NCBI GenBank assembly: GCA_943914515.1
Contig: CALUCI010000004.1
Location: forward strand, 7,464 to 71,463
From: an uncultured Pseudomonas sp.
GTDB taxonomy: Bacteria; Pseudomonadota; Gammaproteobacteria; Pseudomonadales; Pseudomonadaceae
DNA length: 64,000 nt
Direction: 5' to 3'
Shown here: positions 1 through 10,540 of the stretch, in pieces
Layout: every line of letters begins with the position of its first letter
Numbering within the stretch: the first letter of the stretch is position 1
The notes under the pieces: model-generated
Seen by the model: the letters and a program-made list of their open reading frames with translations, nothing else
What the model was told of the DNA's origin: nothing
Databases searched by the model: none
Program-made: the position numbers and the translations under genes

Positions 1-115
1 AAGTCGGGTTGCGGATGATTGGGCCAAGGCCAGCGCAGCATCAGGCCGCCTGGCGAAGCCCCATCGGAATCGGCCGACGCTGCAGTCGAACTGAGCGCCG
101 GCCGCGACCGATGCG

Positions 116-1135
116 TCAGATCATCTCTTCGGCACCTTTGCCACCCAGCACGATTTCGCCGGCTTCGGCCATACGACGGGCGATGGTGAGGATTTCTTTC
201 TGCGCGGTTTCGACATCGCTGACGCGGACCGGGCCTTTGGCTTCAAGGTCGTCACGCAGCAGCTCGGACGCACGCTTGGACATGTTCTTGAAGACCTTGT
301 CCTTGACCTTCTCGTCCGCGCCCTTGAGCGAAACCACCAGGACGTCGGAGGACACTTCGCGCAGCAGCGCCTGGATTCCACGGTCGTCGACATCGGCAAG
401 GTTGTTGAAGACGAACATGAGGTCTTCGATCTGCTCGGAAAGATCGCCGTCGATCTCGCGAATCGAGTCCATGAGCTGGCCTTCGACCGAACTGTCGAGG
501 AAGTTCATGATGTCTGCAGCACGCTTGATACCGCCCAGGGTGGTCCGTGCAGCATTCGAGTTGCCGGAGAACTGCTTCTCGAGAATCTGGTTCAGCTCCT
601 TCAATGCCGCTGGCTGCACGGTATTGAGCGACGAAACCCGCAGGATGATGTCCAGACGCACCTTGTGGTCGAAGTTGCCCAATACCTCGCCCGCCTGATC
701 CGGATCGAGGTACGCAACGACAATGGCCTGGATCTGCGGGTGCTCATAACGGATGACGTCGGCGACTGCGCGCGGTTCCATCCATTTCAGGCTGTCCAGA
801 CCGCTGGTGTTGCCGCCCAGCAGGATTCGGTCGATCAGGCCGTTGGCCTTGTCTTCACCCAGGGCCTGGGTGAGCATTTTGCGAATGTAGCCGTCGGAGC
901 CCACGCCAAGGCTGGTCTGGTCGCCGACGATCTCGACGAACTCGCTCATGACCTGTTCGACCTGTTCGCGGTGAACGTTGCCCATCTGCGCCATGGCCAC
1001 GCCGACGCGCTGCACCTCTTTCGGCCCCATGTGGCGCAGAACCTGCGCCGCATCTGTTTCGCCCAGCGAAAGCAGAAGAATGGCGGCCTTGTCGACCCGG
1101 GTCAGTTTGGCGGTAAGGGCTCGATTGTCACTCAT
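116..1135 (-). CDS. fliG: Flagellar motor switch protein FliG
   Basis: FliG forms the upper part of the C-ring: it binds FliF at the MS ring and transmits torque from the stator while helping to switch rotation. The 339-residue length is normal for the family. The EHPQ motif of the middle domain is at residues 131-134, and the C-terminal charged torque helix is present (region LADVDDRGIQALLREVS). The ATG start lies inside the end of fliF (8-bp overlap), as is usual in fliEFG operons, so translation is probably coupled. The next gene expected in Pseudomonas is fliH; no convincing start for it is visible in bases 1-115. Confidence 0.97.
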   Translation of the reverse strand: MSDNRALTAKLTRVDKAAILLLSLGETDAAQVLRHMGPKEVQRVGVAMAQMGNVHREQVEQVMSEFVEIVGDQTSLGVGSDGYIRKMLTQALGEDKANGLIDRILLGGNTSGLDSLKWMEPRAVADVIRYEHPQIQAIVVAYLDPDQAGEVLGNFDHKVRLDIILRVSSLNTVQPAALKELNQILEKQFSGNSNAARTTLGGIKRAADIMNFLDSSVEGQLMDSIREIDGDLSEQIEDLMFVFNNLADVDDRGIQALLREVSSDVLVVSLKGADEKVKDKVFKNMSKRASELLRDDLEAKGPVRVSDVETAQKEILTIARRMAEAGEIVLGGKGAEEMI

Positions 1136-2909
1136 CGGCGTTGATCCACTCTTTCACGACCTGAGCCACACGACCCGGGTCTTCTGCCACCAGACTCTTG
1201 ATAGCGTTGAGCTGGGCATCGTAACCCTCGCTCGGGCTAGGCAAGAGGATGCTTTGCGGACCACCCAGGCTGACCCGGTCGTTGGCGAGCTCGCCATCCA
1301 GACCGATCATGCCGCCCAGTTCCATGTCGCTGTCGTTGCTTGTGCTTTTGCCATTGCCGGTGATGTTGTTGAGCACCGGACGCAGCACCCCGAATACCAG
1401 GACCAGGATGAACAGGACGCCGAGCACTTGCTTGACGATGTCCCAGAACCACGGCTGCGAGTAGAACGGAATTTCGCTGACGACTTCACCGCGGTCTGCC
1501 GCAAACGGCACGTTGATCACGCTGACACTGTCGCCACGGCTGGCATCGAAGCCGACCGCGTCCTGCACCAGACGGGTGAAGCGCGCCAGGTCTTCGGCCG
1601 CCCACGGTACCCGCGTGCTGTTGCCGTTGGCCGGATCGATCTTGACCTGGTCATCCACCACGACCGCAACCGACAGACGGGTCAGGCGCCCCTGTTGCTG
1701 ACGGGTATGGCTGATGGAGCGGTCCAGTTCGAAGTTCTTGGTCGATTGCAGACGCTTGTCCGCTGGATACGGTGCGAGCATCGGCTGGCCGGTGGCCGGG
1801 TCCATGATCTGCTGGCCGTTGGCATCGAGCAGCGGCTGGCCTGGCTGGATCGCGGCTGCCGCGCCTTGCGCAGCGCCACCGGTGGTCTGAGGTGCCGAGG
1901 CTGGGCCGGGGGGCTGGTTGCTCAATGCACCCGGCACACCCTGAGGGCCCATGCTGCTGGAGCGCTGCTCGTTGACCGACTGTTCGCTGCGCAACGCAGG
2001 CTGATCGGGGTTGAACTGCTCGGAAGTCGACTCCACCGCACTGAAGTCCACATCCGCGGAGACTTCGGCCTTGTAGCGGTCATTGCCCATCACCGGCTGG
2101 AGAATGTTGTGGACCCGCTGGGTCAGCAAACCTTCCATGCGGCGGGTGTAATCGAACTGCTTGCCGGCAACGGTGAGTTCGGTGTTTTCCAGTTGGCTGG
2201 AAAGCAGGTTACCTTTTTGATCGACAACCGTGACTTGGGATTTGTCCAGCTCGGGAACACTGGTGGCAACCAGGTTGACGATGGCGCTGACCTGACCGGC
2301 CTCGAGCGCACGGCCCGGATACAGCTCTACCAGCACGGAAGCGCTCGGCTTGCGCTCGTCGCGGACGAACACCGAGCTTTTCGGAATGGCCAGGTGAACG
2401 CGAGCGCCCTTGACGTTGTTCAGGCTGGAGACGGTACGGGCCAGTTCACCCTCGAGACCGCGGCGATAACGCGTGGCCTCCATGAATTGGCTGGTGCCCA
2501 GCCCCTGCTCCTTGTCGAGGATCTCGAAACCGACGTTGCCGTCGCTTGGCGTGACACCGGCAGCGGCGAGTTTCAGGCGCGCACGGGAAATATCGTCGGC
2601 CTTGACCAGCAAGGCGCCGGAATTGGGTTCGACGTTATAGGGAATGTCGGCAGCGGCCAGGGTTTCCATGACCTGCTTGGTGTCCATGCCGGCGAGACTG
2701 CCGTACAGCGGCCGATAATCGGGCTGTTGCGACCAGAGCACCACGGCAAAGCCGATCGCCACGCTGGCAGCCAGGCCGACCAGCAGGCCGATCTGACGCA
2801 GCATGGGCATCTGTGAAATGTTTTCCAGGAACGACATGCCGAACAGCGGCGGCTTGGGGGCCGGCGGGCCGTTCTTGGCGGGTACGTTATCGGCGACTGC
2901 ATCGGCCAT
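1128..2909 (-). CDS. fliF: Flagellar MS-ring protein FliF
   Basis: FliF builds the MS ring in the inner membrane, the platform for the rod, the C-ring and the flagellar export gate. The 593-residue protein has the expected two membrane segments, one near residues 38-60 and one near 488-510, with the large periplasmic ring-building region between them. The cytoplasmic C-terminal tail that binds FliG is intact. It follows fliE by 15 bp and overlaps fliG by 8 bp, so the three genes form one operon read from the sigma-54 site upstream of fliE. The Pro/Ala/Gln-rich insert around residues 330-380 is common in pseudomonad FliF. Confidence 0.97.
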   Translation of the reverse strand: MADAVADNVPAKNGPPAPKPPLFGMSFLENISQMPMLRQIGLLVGLAASVAIGFAVVLWSQQPDYRPLYGSLAGMDTKQVMETLAAADIPYNVEPNSGALLVKADDISRARLKLAAAGVTPSDGNVGFEILDKEQGLGTSQFMEATRYRRGLEGELARTVSSLNNVKGARVHLAIPKSSVFVRDERKPSASVLVELYPGRALEAGQVSAIVNLVATSVPELDKSQVTVVDQKGNLLSSQLENTELTVAGKQFDYTRRMEGLLTQRVHNILQPVMGNDRYKAEVSADVDFSAVESTSEQFNPDQPALRSEQSVNEQRSSSMGPQGVPGALSNQPPGPASAPQTTGGAAQGAAAAIQPGQPLLDANGQQIMDPATGQPMLAPYPADKRLQSTKNFELDRSISHTRQQQGRLTRLSVAVVVDDQVKIDPANGNSTRVPWAAEDLARFTRLVQDAVGFDASRGDSVSVINVPFAADRGEVVSEIPFYSQPWFWDIVKQVLGVLFILVLVFGVLRPVLNNITGNGKSTSNDSDMELGGMIGLDGELANDRVSLGGPQSILLPSPSEGYDAQLNAIKSLVAEDPGRVAQVVKEWINADE

Positions 2910-2924
2910 GAATCAATCTCGCCC

Positions 2925-3251
2925 TTATACCGGCATCTGCATGATGTCTTGATACGCCTGCACCAGCTTGTTGCGGACCTGGGTCAGCGCCTGGAACGAG
3001 ACACTGGCCTTTTGCGACGCGATCATCACGTCGGTGAGGTCGACACCGCTCTTGCCGATTTCGAATGCATTGGCCAGTTGGTTCGATGCCTGCTGGGTGT
3101 CGTTGACCTTGTTGATGGCCTGCCCGAGCAAGTCGCCAAAACTGCTGGCCCCGAGTTCTGGTACCTGGGCAGCCTTCGGCGCAGACATGGCTTCCATTTG
3201 CATGGCGCGCATGTCCAGCATCAATCGATTGAATTCAACACCTTGGCTCAT
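2925..3251 (-). CDS. fliE: Flagellar hook-basal body protein FliE
   Basis: FliE joins the MS ring to the proximal rod and is among the earliest exported axial proteins. The 108-residue length fits the family, and the C-terminal half carries the typical helical signature ending in VSFQALTQVRNKLVQAYQ. The ATG is preceded by a GAGAGAAG ribosome-binding site. It is the first gene of the fliEFG operon, with a near-perfect sigma-54 promoter about 60-75 bp upstream. Confidence 0.95.
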   Translation of the reverse strand: MSQGVEFNRLMLDMRAMQMEAMSAPKAAQVPELGASSFGDLLGQAINKVNDTQQASNQLANAFEIGKSGVDLTDVMIASQKASVSFQALTQVRNKLVQAYQDIMQMPV

Positions 3252-3311
3252 GGACTTCTCTCTCCGACGGCCCGCATTTTTTTGACACTACGCAGCGGAT
3301 GAATTGGACTT

Positions 3312-3327
3312 AGCAACAAGAGTGCCA
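3312..3327 (-). promoter_or_regulatory. Sigma-54 promoter of fliEFG
   Basis: On the minus strand the site reads TGGCAC-N5-TTGCT, matching the RpoN consensus, with GG and GC exactly 10 nt apart. It sits 61 bp before the fliE start. In Pseudomonas fliE is a known RpoN-dependent class; that FleQ or FleR is the activator here is inferred from that knowledge. Confidence 0.88.
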
Positions 3328-3364
3328 GCTACGTCCGATTTGGTGAAACGCGGGTTCGATACCC

Positions 3365-4746
<1,382 letters not shown>

Positions 4747-4750
<4 letters not shown>

Positions 4751-5952
4751 GCCAAAGCCTCCCGCGCTGCACCGATCAAAGGCAACGTGACGATGGCGCA
4801 GGTGCCGCGCCCCTTGCGTGAAAACAACTGCAACTCCCCCTGATGAGCCCGGGCAACAGCCGTGACCACAGCCAGCCCCAGCCCGGTGCCGGTGGCCTTG
4901 GTGGTCAGGAAGGGTTCGCCCAGGCGCTGCAGCAGATCACTGTCGATGCCTGGACCGGCATCACTGACACAGAGCCGCAACGTCGAGTCACGGCGATACA
5001 GGTGAATCTTGATCCGGGCCGGACCGGCACTGGCTTGCAAGGCATTTTCCACCAGGTTGAGCACTGCCCCCACCAGGGTGTCACGGTTGCACAGCAACTC
5101 CCCCAGGTGGCTATCGCACTGCCAGCGCACATTGTGCCCCTGCACCTGAACCTGTGCAGCCTGCTGCAAGGCCTGAAACAGAGCCTTGGGCGTGAGGCGG
5201 TCGGTCAGGGGCAGTTCACCGCGGGCGAACACCAGCATGTCGCGGACCTGATGTTCCAGCTCATGAAGGCGTTCTTTGAGATTTCCGGCAAAACGCTGCC
5301 TGGTTTCTGCTGGCAGGGTCTGCTCGGCGAGGTGACTGGCATAAAGCAGCGCGGCAGACAGCGGCGTACGAATCTGATGAGCCAGCGACGCCACCATTCG
5401 CCCAAGGGTCGAGAGCCGCTCATGACGGGCGAGCTGATCCTGCAGATGACGGGTTTCGGTCAAGTCGTTGAGCAATACCAACTGACCAGGCTCGGCATCC
5501 AGCGAGCGGGTGGCAATCGACAGGCGCCGGCCATCCCGAAGCGACACTTCATGCCCATCATCCTCGCGCGGCGCAAAGCTGCGACCGATGACCTGACGCC
5601 ACAGCTCCCCCACCAGCGGCTCACCCAGCAGCTCAAACGCCGCAGGATTGGCTTCACGAACCTTGCCGTGGCCATCAATGACAATGACACCGCCAGGCAG
5701 CAGATCGAGCAGGTTCTGCAGGCGGTTGGCGAGTCGCTCTTTTTCCGCCAGCTCGGACATGCGCTGGGCACTGACCACCGCCAACTCACCCTTGAGCTCG
5801 GTCACCCTCGCTTCGAGCAGGTTGTAGGACTGGCTGAGCTGGGTGGACATCTGGTCGAACAGGGCAAACGCCTGCTCCAACCCGACGCGACTCTGCTGCT
5901 CGGCGGCGTCCGGACGTTGCGATTCAGGAGAAGTGGTAGCGGCGTGGGGCAT
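4747..5952 (-). CDS. fleS: Flagellar sensor histidine kinase FleS
   Basis: FleS is the kinase partner of FleR. The protein has an N-terminal helical region, a PAS-like domain (about 80-175), a HisKA box with the phosphoacceptor in SLAHQIRTPLSAA, and a C-terminal HATPase with the G-box GTGLGLAVV. No membrane segment is visible, which fits a cytoplasmic sensor of flagellar assembly state. The frame extends five codons upstream to a TTG at 5967, but the ATG at 5952 (MPHAATT) has a GAGAG ribosome-binding site just upstream and is preferred. It is read from the sigma-54 site at about 6004-6020 and coupled to fleR. Confidence 0.94.
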
Positions 5953-6003
5953 CGTGCTCTCTCGCAAGGCTTACCGTCATAAAACGGTATGTTCAAAGCG
6001 GTA

Positions 6004-6020
6004 TAGCAATAGGCATGCCG
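6004..6020 (-). promoter_or_regulatory. Sigma-54 promoter of fleSR
   Basis: On the minus strand the site reads CGGCATGCCTATTGCT, with GG and GC separated by exactly 10 nt (-24/-12 elements). It lies about 55 bp before the fleS ATG. In P. aeruginosa fleSR is activated by FleQ with RpoN; the same control is inferred here. Confidence 0.8.
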
Positions 6021-6063
6021 GAAACTTTTCCGTCATGAAGAGGCAAGGCAGGGAGATACAGCA

Positions 6064-6082
6064 AAGCCCGTCAGGACGGGCA
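6064..6082 (-). terminator. Possible terminator after fleQ
   Basis: The inverted repeat GCCCGTC/GACGGGC (6066-6072 and 6075-6081) is followed on the minus strand by TTTGCT. The T-run is short and the loop tight, so this is only a weak intrinsic terminator. It lies between fleQ and the fleSR promoter, where transcriptional insulation would be expected. Confidence 0.4.
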
Positions 6083-6153
6083 TTTACCTTATAAAAAGAA
6101 AGGGTTCTGAAAAAACGGCAAGCCGACATCGGCTTCGCCGCAGGCAGCAGGCG

Positions 6154-7629
6154 TCAATCCTCCGCCTGCTCGTCTCCATCGCGACGGCTCATGCCGTACT
6201 TGCGCATTTTCTCCACCAGGGTGGTACGGCGAATCCGCAACCGCTCGGCTGCACGTGCCACGATACCGTTGGCATCGTCCAGTGCCTGCTGGATCAGCCC
6301 CTGCTCGAGACTGCCAAGGTAGTCCTTGAGGTCCAGACCTTCGGGGGGAAGCATCGCATTGGTCGGGAAGCTTGGCGCATGACCGTTGATTGCAACACGT
6401 TCTTCCAGATCGGAGCGCAGATGATCAACCAGTTGCTCGTCTTCATCGTCCACGTAGCGGAATTTCTTCGGCAGCTCCGCAACGCCGATGACGCCATACG
6501 GATGCATGATCGCCATGCGCTCGACCAGGTTGGCCAACTCACGGACGTTGCCTGGCCAGCCATGCCGGCACAGCGACATGATTGCCGCCGAGTTGAAGCG
6601 GATCGAGCCACGTTTTTCGTGCTCCATCCGTGAAATCAGCTCGTTCATCAGCAGCGGGATGTCTTCGACACGCTCACGCAGAGGCGCCATCTCGATCGGG
6701 AATACGTTGAGGCGGTAATAAAGATCCTCACGGAAAGAACCGACCTCGATCATGCTCTCCAGATTCTTGTGCGTAGCAGCGATGATGCGCACATCAATGC
6801 TCTGGGTCTTGTTGCTGCCGACCCGCTCAAAGGTGCGCTCCTGCAGGACACGCAACAATTTCACCTGCATCGGAAGCGGCATGTCGCCGATTTCATCGAG
6901 GAACAGGGTGCCGCCGTTGGCGAGCTCGAAACGTCCGGCACGGCTGGTGATGGCGCCGGTAAACGCGCCCTTCTCGTGCCCGAACAGCTCGCTTTCCAGC
7001 AACTCAGCCGGAATCGCACCGCAATTGACCGGCACGAACGGCGCCTCACGGCGCTTGGAATGGTAGTGAAGGTTGCGCGCGACAACTTCCTTGCCGGTTC
7101 CGGACTCACCCAGGATGAGTACGCTGGCATCGGTGTCGGCCACCTGCTGCATCATCTGGCGAACGTGCTGGATGGCACGGCTGGTACCCACAAGGCTGCG
7201 GAACAGGTTGGGTTCGCGCTGACGACCACGCTCACGGGCCTGGTCATACATTTCACGATAGACCTGGGCGCGATGCAGGGAATCCAGCAGATTGCTGTAG
7301 CTCGGCGGCATTTCAAGGGTTGAAAGCACGCGCCGACGCAAGTCTTCAGGAAGCTCGAGCGAAGAAAGTTCGCCCAAAAGCAAAACAGGAAGGAACTCAT
7401 CCCAGGCAGCTACTGTCTTAAGCAAACCCAAAATGCCGGTCGGAGCATCGACAGCCCCGATGAGAACGCAAAGCACTTCGCGGCTGGACGACAACGACTC
7501 GACAACCTGCTGCCAGTCATGGCTTGAGCAGGCTAAATTTTCTTCCCCAAGAAAATTCAACACCACCGCCAGGTCACGGCGGCGAGCACTATCGTCATCG
7601 ATCAGGAGAATTTTGGTTTCACGCCACAT
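6154..7629 (-). CDS. fleQ: Flagellar master regulator FleQ
   Basis: FleQ is the top sigma-54 activator of flagellar genes and a c-di-GMP-responsive regulator of exopolysaccharide genes. The 491-residue protein has an atypical receiver-like N-terminus without a clear phosphoacceptor Asp, an AAA+ domain (Walker A GESGTGKE at 174-181; GAFTGA intact) and a Fis-type HTH at the C-terminus. The c-di-GMP-contacting residues described for P. aeruginosa FleQ are at the same positions: LFRS at 142-145 (R144), R185 and N186. The ATG has a GGGAAG ribosome-binding site. It is monocistronic by layout, between fliT and fleSR. Confidence 0.97.
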   Translation of the reverse strand: MWRETKILLIDDDSARRRDLAVVLNFLGEENLACSSHDWQQVVESLSSSREVLCVLIGAVDAPTGILGLLKTVAAWDEFLPVLLLGELSSLELPEDLRRRVLSTLEMPPSYSNLLDSLHRAQVYREMYDQARERGRQREPNLFRSLVGTSRAIQHVRQMMQQVADTDASVLILGESGTGKEVVARNLHYHSKRREAPFVPVNCGAIPAELLESELFGHEKGAFTGAITSRAGRFELANGGTLFLDEIGDMPLPMQVKLLRVLQERTFERVGSNKTQSIDVRIIAATHKNLESMIEVGSFREDLYYRLNVFPIEMAPLRERVEDIPLLMNELISRMEHEKRGSIRFNSAAIMSLCRHGWPGNVRELANLVERMAIMHPYGVIGVAELPKKFRYVDDEDEQLVDHLRSDLEERVAINGHAPSFPTNAMLPPEGLDLKDYLGSLEQGLIQQALDDANGIVARAAERLRIRRTTLVEKMRKYGMSRRDGDEQAED

Positions 7630-7735
7630 GCAATAGCAACTTCCCTAGTCAACTCGAGGCCCGATCGGGGCATGCTCGACATCATTCCGACTGAACGGTC
7701 AGTGTTCCGACGTCCGAAATTAGAAAACAGCCACT

Positions 7736-7764
7736 AGTTAAGTCAAAAAACCTTTAACAGTCAA
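7736..7764 (-). promoter_or_regulatory. Possible sigma-70 promoter of fleQ
   Basis: On the minus strand TTGACT (7759-7764) is separated by 17 nt from TTAACT (7736-7741). The -35 is good and the -10 is poor (3 of 6). A second TTGACT lies just downstream. FleQ transcription is RpoD-dependent in P. aeruginosa; the exact promoter here is inferred. Confidence 0.35.
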
Positions 7765-7797
7765 ATTTATGGCGCGTAACTGATTTTCGATCAACCG

Positions 7798-8094
7798 TCA
7801 GCGGTACAGATGGTATACCTTTGTCGCTTGCTGCGCTTGCTTGATCTTGGACATCTCGTCGGCGATGGCCTGACGCTCTTCAGTCGCCACGTCGATCAGT
7901 TGTCGATAGACCCCCAGCAGATCCTGAAGGTTATCCCGCAACGCCTCTTCGTCAACCGGCGCCGCACTCATTACCTCGTCCATACAGGCGCGGCAGGCCT
8001 GGTCCAGCTCACCTACCGCATCCCAATCCCGCTCGGCCAGTGCGTCGACCAATGCTTCACGGGTTTCCTCTATTCGCTTGAGCACAGCACTCAT
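7798..8094 (-). CDS. fliT: FliT-like flagellar chaperone
   Basis: This small protein (98 residues from MSAVLKRIEET) is mostly predicted helix and acidic. Its position directly after fliS and before fleQ is that of FliT, the export chaperone for the FliD cap protein. FliT proteins diverge strongly, so the call rests on position, size and helical character more than on motifs. The frame stays open to an upstream ATG at 8142, but the ATG at 8094 leaves a 26-bp gap after fliS and gives the usual length. Confidence 0.75.
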   Translation of the reverse strand: MSAVLKRIEETREALVDALAERDWDAVGELDQACRACMDEVMSAAPVDEEALRDNLQDLLGVYRQLIDVATEERQAIADEMSKIKQAQQATKVYHLYR

Positions 8095-8120
8095 CACGAC
8101 GCCCTCATCGCAACTGGTTA

Positions 8121-8501
8121 TTATGGGGAAACCGCGTCCCACCCTTCCTTGACCGTAGTCAATAAATCGCTCACTTCATCCAGCACGGACGAATCATTTT
8201 TCAGGTTCGCCTCGCTCAGGCGGCTGATCATGTACAGGTAAAGCGAGTCAAGGCGCTCGAGCTCAGGGGTCATGTTGTCTCGATCGAGACCTTCACGCAG
8301 GCCGCCGACGATACCGACCGCCTTGCCGATAGCGATTCCTTTTCCTGCCAGATCCTTGCGCTCCAGCGCACCTTTGGCCTGGGCAATACGATCCAGACCA
8401 CCCTCCATGAGCATCTGCACCAGACGATGCGGGCTGGCTTCGGAAGTTTGGGCCTGAGCACTGATTTTCTGATACTGACGAAGGGCCAACATCGGGTTCA
8501 T
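8121..8501 (-). CDS. fliS: Flagellin export chaperone FliS
   Basis: FliS binds the C-terminus of flagellin and prevents premature polymerisation before export. The 126-residue protein carries the family pattern: N-terminal Y..Q......SP.RL..ML..G, then central and C-terminal helices ending near SEANLKNDSSVLDEVSDLL. The ATG has a GTGAGG ribosome-binding site. It lies after the fliD terminator and has its own sigma-28 promoter, so fliST can be made independently of fliD. Confidence 0.96.
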   Translation of the reverse strand: MNPMLALRQYQKISAQAQTSEASPHRLVQMLMEGGLDRIAQAKGALERKDLAGKGIAIGKAVGIVGGLREGLDRDNMTPELERLDSLYLYMISRLSEANLKNDSSVLDEVSDLLTTVKEGWDAVSP

Positions 8502-8536
8502 GCTTATACCTCACGACAAATTGCTGTATGACCGGG

Positions 8537-8563
8537 CTATCGACCCTGCGTCAAAAAACTTTA
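8537..8563 (-). promoter_or_regulatory. Sigma-28 (FliA) promoter of fliST
   Basis: On the minus strand TAAAGTTT (8556-8563) and GTCGATAG (8537-8544) are exactly 11 nt apart. The -35 is a full match to the FliA consensus TAAAGTTT-N11-GCCGATAA and the -10 matches 6 of 8. It is placed about 36 bp before the fliS start and downstream of the fliD terminator. Confidence 0.78.
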
Positions 8564-8572
8564 GAGAAGATG

Positions 8573-8613
8573 CAAAAAGCCCGACATGCTGCGAGCGCAC
8601 TGCCGGGCTTTTG
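8573..8613 (-). terminator. Intrinsic terminator after fliD
   Basis: On the minus strand AAAAGCCCGGCA and TGTCGGGCTTTTT form a long stem with an internal loop, ending in a T-run, 16 bp after the fliD stop. The symmetrical A-run and T-run suggest it could work in both directions. It separates fliD from fliST. Confidence 0.8.
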
Positions 8614-8628
8614 GCGTCAACCATGAAA

Positions 8629-10023
8629 TCAGGAGTTCTTGGCCTGCGCGCTCATTGCCGCGAAGATCGAGGTGATGTTATCGCGCTGCGCATTGAGTTT
8701 GCCAACCAGGGTATCCATCGCGTTGTACTTCTTGGTCAACGAGTCGGTCATCGCGGTGATCCGCGCATCCAGCGTTGACTGCTGCAGGGTCAGGCTCTTC
8801 TTGGCGGACTCGAGGATCTTGGAGCGATCGTCCAGCAGGCCACCCGTTTGCGAGTAGGGCTCCAGCGCGGTGGTCATGCGGGTCAGCAGACCATCATCAC
8901 CGGTGAACAGCTTTTCAATGCCGCCACCGAGCTTCTGGACTTCGATCGCCTTGGTGAACTTGGTGGAGTCCAGCTCGAGCAGACCGGTTTCCTGAACCGT
9001 GTTGATGCCCAGTTGCGACAACACCTGCAGGTTGCCAGCACCGGTTGCCGGGACCACCAGTTGATCGCGCAGGGTCTTGAGCATGTTGCGGGCCACCGAG
9101 TCACCCGAGAGGGCAGGCGCTGCGCCCAGGGTACCGTCGGCGTTCTTGGTCGCCTGGCTCAGGCTGGTGACCGTCTTGACCAGGGTGTTGTAGGCGTCGA
9201 CAAAGGTCTGGACCGACTTCTTCAGACCTTCGGTGTTGGTGCCGACGGTGACAGTGGTTTCACCCTTGGCTACCAGGTCGAAGGTCAGGCCGCTGACCGC
9301 ATTCTCGACCTTGTTCGACTTGCTGGTGAGCGGCATTCCGTCGATCTGGAACACCGCATCCTTGGCTTTCGCACTGATGTAGCCTGCACCGGCGCCGCTC
9401 ATCGCCGTGGTGCCGGTGATTTCCAGCTCGGTGATGCCGCTGACCGAGATATCGGAGCCCTCACCGGTGTTCGTCGATGTCAACACCAGGCGCGAACCGG
9501 TGCCGTCATTGATGATGTTGGCCATGATGCCTTTGTTGTTGACCTGGCCGTTGATCGTGTCGCGCACCGACTGCAGGGTGGCATTTTCACCGATCTCGAC
9601 CGTGTAATTCTGGCCACCCTGCGAAATGGTCAGCACGCCTTCACTGATGGCGTCGGTGCTGGAACCAAAACGCTGGCTGGCAACCTTGGACGCGGTTGCC
9701 AGACTGTCTACCTTGACGTTGTACATCCCGCCGACAGCCGAGTTGCCCGCCGTCGCCTTGACGGTTTTCTCGTCGCCGCTGGTGGCGCTGTAGCCAACGA
9801 ACTGGGGCGAAGTCGTGCTGTTCAGCTTTTCGAGCGCAGTCTTGTAAGCAGCCAATGCGCTTTTCAGACTGCCAATTGCCGAAATCGAGGCCGTATTGGC
9901 CTTGGTCTGGCGGTCGATCTGGCTTTGCTTAGGCGTTTTTTCAGCGTCAACCAAGGCTTTGACAATTGCAGTGGTATCCAGGCCGCTGCCCAGGCCCAGG
10001 GCCGGTAGAATTGGACTTGCCAT
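8629..10023 (-). CDS. fliD: Flagellar filament cap protein FliD (HAP2)
   Basis: FliD forms the cap at the filament tip under which flagellin is inserted. The 464-residue protein has the conserved N-terminus LGLGSGLDTTAIVKALV and a C-terminal coiled-coil region (QSTLDARITAM to IFAAM); the middle holds the variable exposed domains. The ATG follows a strong AAGGAGAG ribosome-binding site. It is downstream of flaG by about 80 bp, with no terminator visible between, so flaG-fliD are probably co-transcribed. Confidence 0.96.
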   Translation of the reverse strand: MASPILPALGLGSGLDTTAIVKALVDAEKTPKQSQIDRQTKANTASISAIGSLKSALAAYKTALEKLNSTTSPQFVGYSATSGDEKTVKATAGNSAVGGMYNVKVDSLATASKVASQRFGSSTDAISEGVLTISQGGQNYTVEIGENATLQSVRDTINGQVNNKGIMANIINDGTGSRLVLTSTNTGEGSDISVSGITELEITGTTAMSGAGAGYISAKAKDAVFQIDGMPLTSKSNKVENAVSGLTFDLVAKGETTVTVGTNTEGLKKSVQTFVDAYNTLVKTVTSLSQATKNADGTLGAAPALSGDSVARNMLKTLRDQLVVPATGAGNLQVLSQLGINTVQETGLLELDSTKFTKAIEVQKLGGGIEKLFTGDDGLLTRMTTALEPYSQTGGLLDDRSKILESAKKSLTLQQSTLDARITAMTDSLTKKYNAMDTLVGKLNAQRDNITSIFAAMSAQAKNS

Positions 10024-10102
10024 GTTTCTCTCCTTTTTGGTTCACGCCAAACGCTTGACAATTACCGCACGAACCGCAGACACATCAATTTTCGTACCGC
10101 TT

Positions 10103-10471
10103 TCAGACTTTTTCGTCGAAGAGCAGACTGTTGACATCGTGCAGGCTTTTCGCCAATTCCAGCGCGGTTTCCGATGGAATCTGTCGAATCACTTCACCGC
10201 TGTCGCGGGCAACGACCTTGACGACGACGGTACCAGTGGAGTCATCCACCGAGAATTCCAGGTTGCGTTGCAACGACTGGACGAAATCCTGAATCGCGTT
10301 GACGGCCGATTGCAATTCAGTGGTATCGGAATTCTTCTCTGCCGCGACTGCCGACAGGGACGGTTTGCTGTAGACCTTGTCGGTCGAGCCCTGTTCAGCA
10401 GTTTTGTCCTGCTGAGCCGTAGCTGTCGACGAGGCCGGGTAAGACGGGTTCAACCTGACGCTCATGTCCAT
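10103..10471 (-). CDS. flaG: FlaG family flagellar protein
   Basis: FlaG proteins are small flagellar proteins that affect filament length or stability; their mechanism is unsettled. The 122-residue protein ends with the family pattern LEFSVDDSTGTVVVKVVARDSGEVIRQIP. The first ATG (10471) is spaced 9 nt from GGAGG, which favours it over the second ATG two codons in. It lies between fliC and fliD, the standard place in Pseudomonas. Confidence 0.92.
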   Translation of the reverse strand: MDMSVRLNPSYPASSTATAQQDKTAEQGSTDKVYSKPSLSAVAAEKNSDTTELQSAVNAIQDFVQSLQRNLEFSVDDSTGTVVVKVVARDSGEVIRQIPSETALELAKSLHDVNSLLFDEKV

Positions 10472-10490
10472 CGCCCATCACCTCCAAAGT

Positions 10491-10524
10491 AAAAGGCGAG
10501 GGAATGCTCACGCACCCCCTCGCC
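10491..10524 (-). terminator. Intrinsic terminator after fliC
   Basis: The stem GGCGAGGG/CCCTCGCC (10495-10502 and 10517-10524) is followed on the minus strand by TTTTACTTT. It begins 17 bp after the flagellin stop. Such a terminator lets flagellin be made in excess over flaG and fliD. Confidence 0.8.
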
Positions 10525-10540
10525 GAACTTCATCGCGCTA

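Noticed and set aside
1..115. Possible start of fliH at the window edge
   Set aside because: fliH is expected here, but an ATG at 41 gives MLRWPWPNHPQPD, unlike FliH, and no good start is visible; the gene probably begins outside the window.
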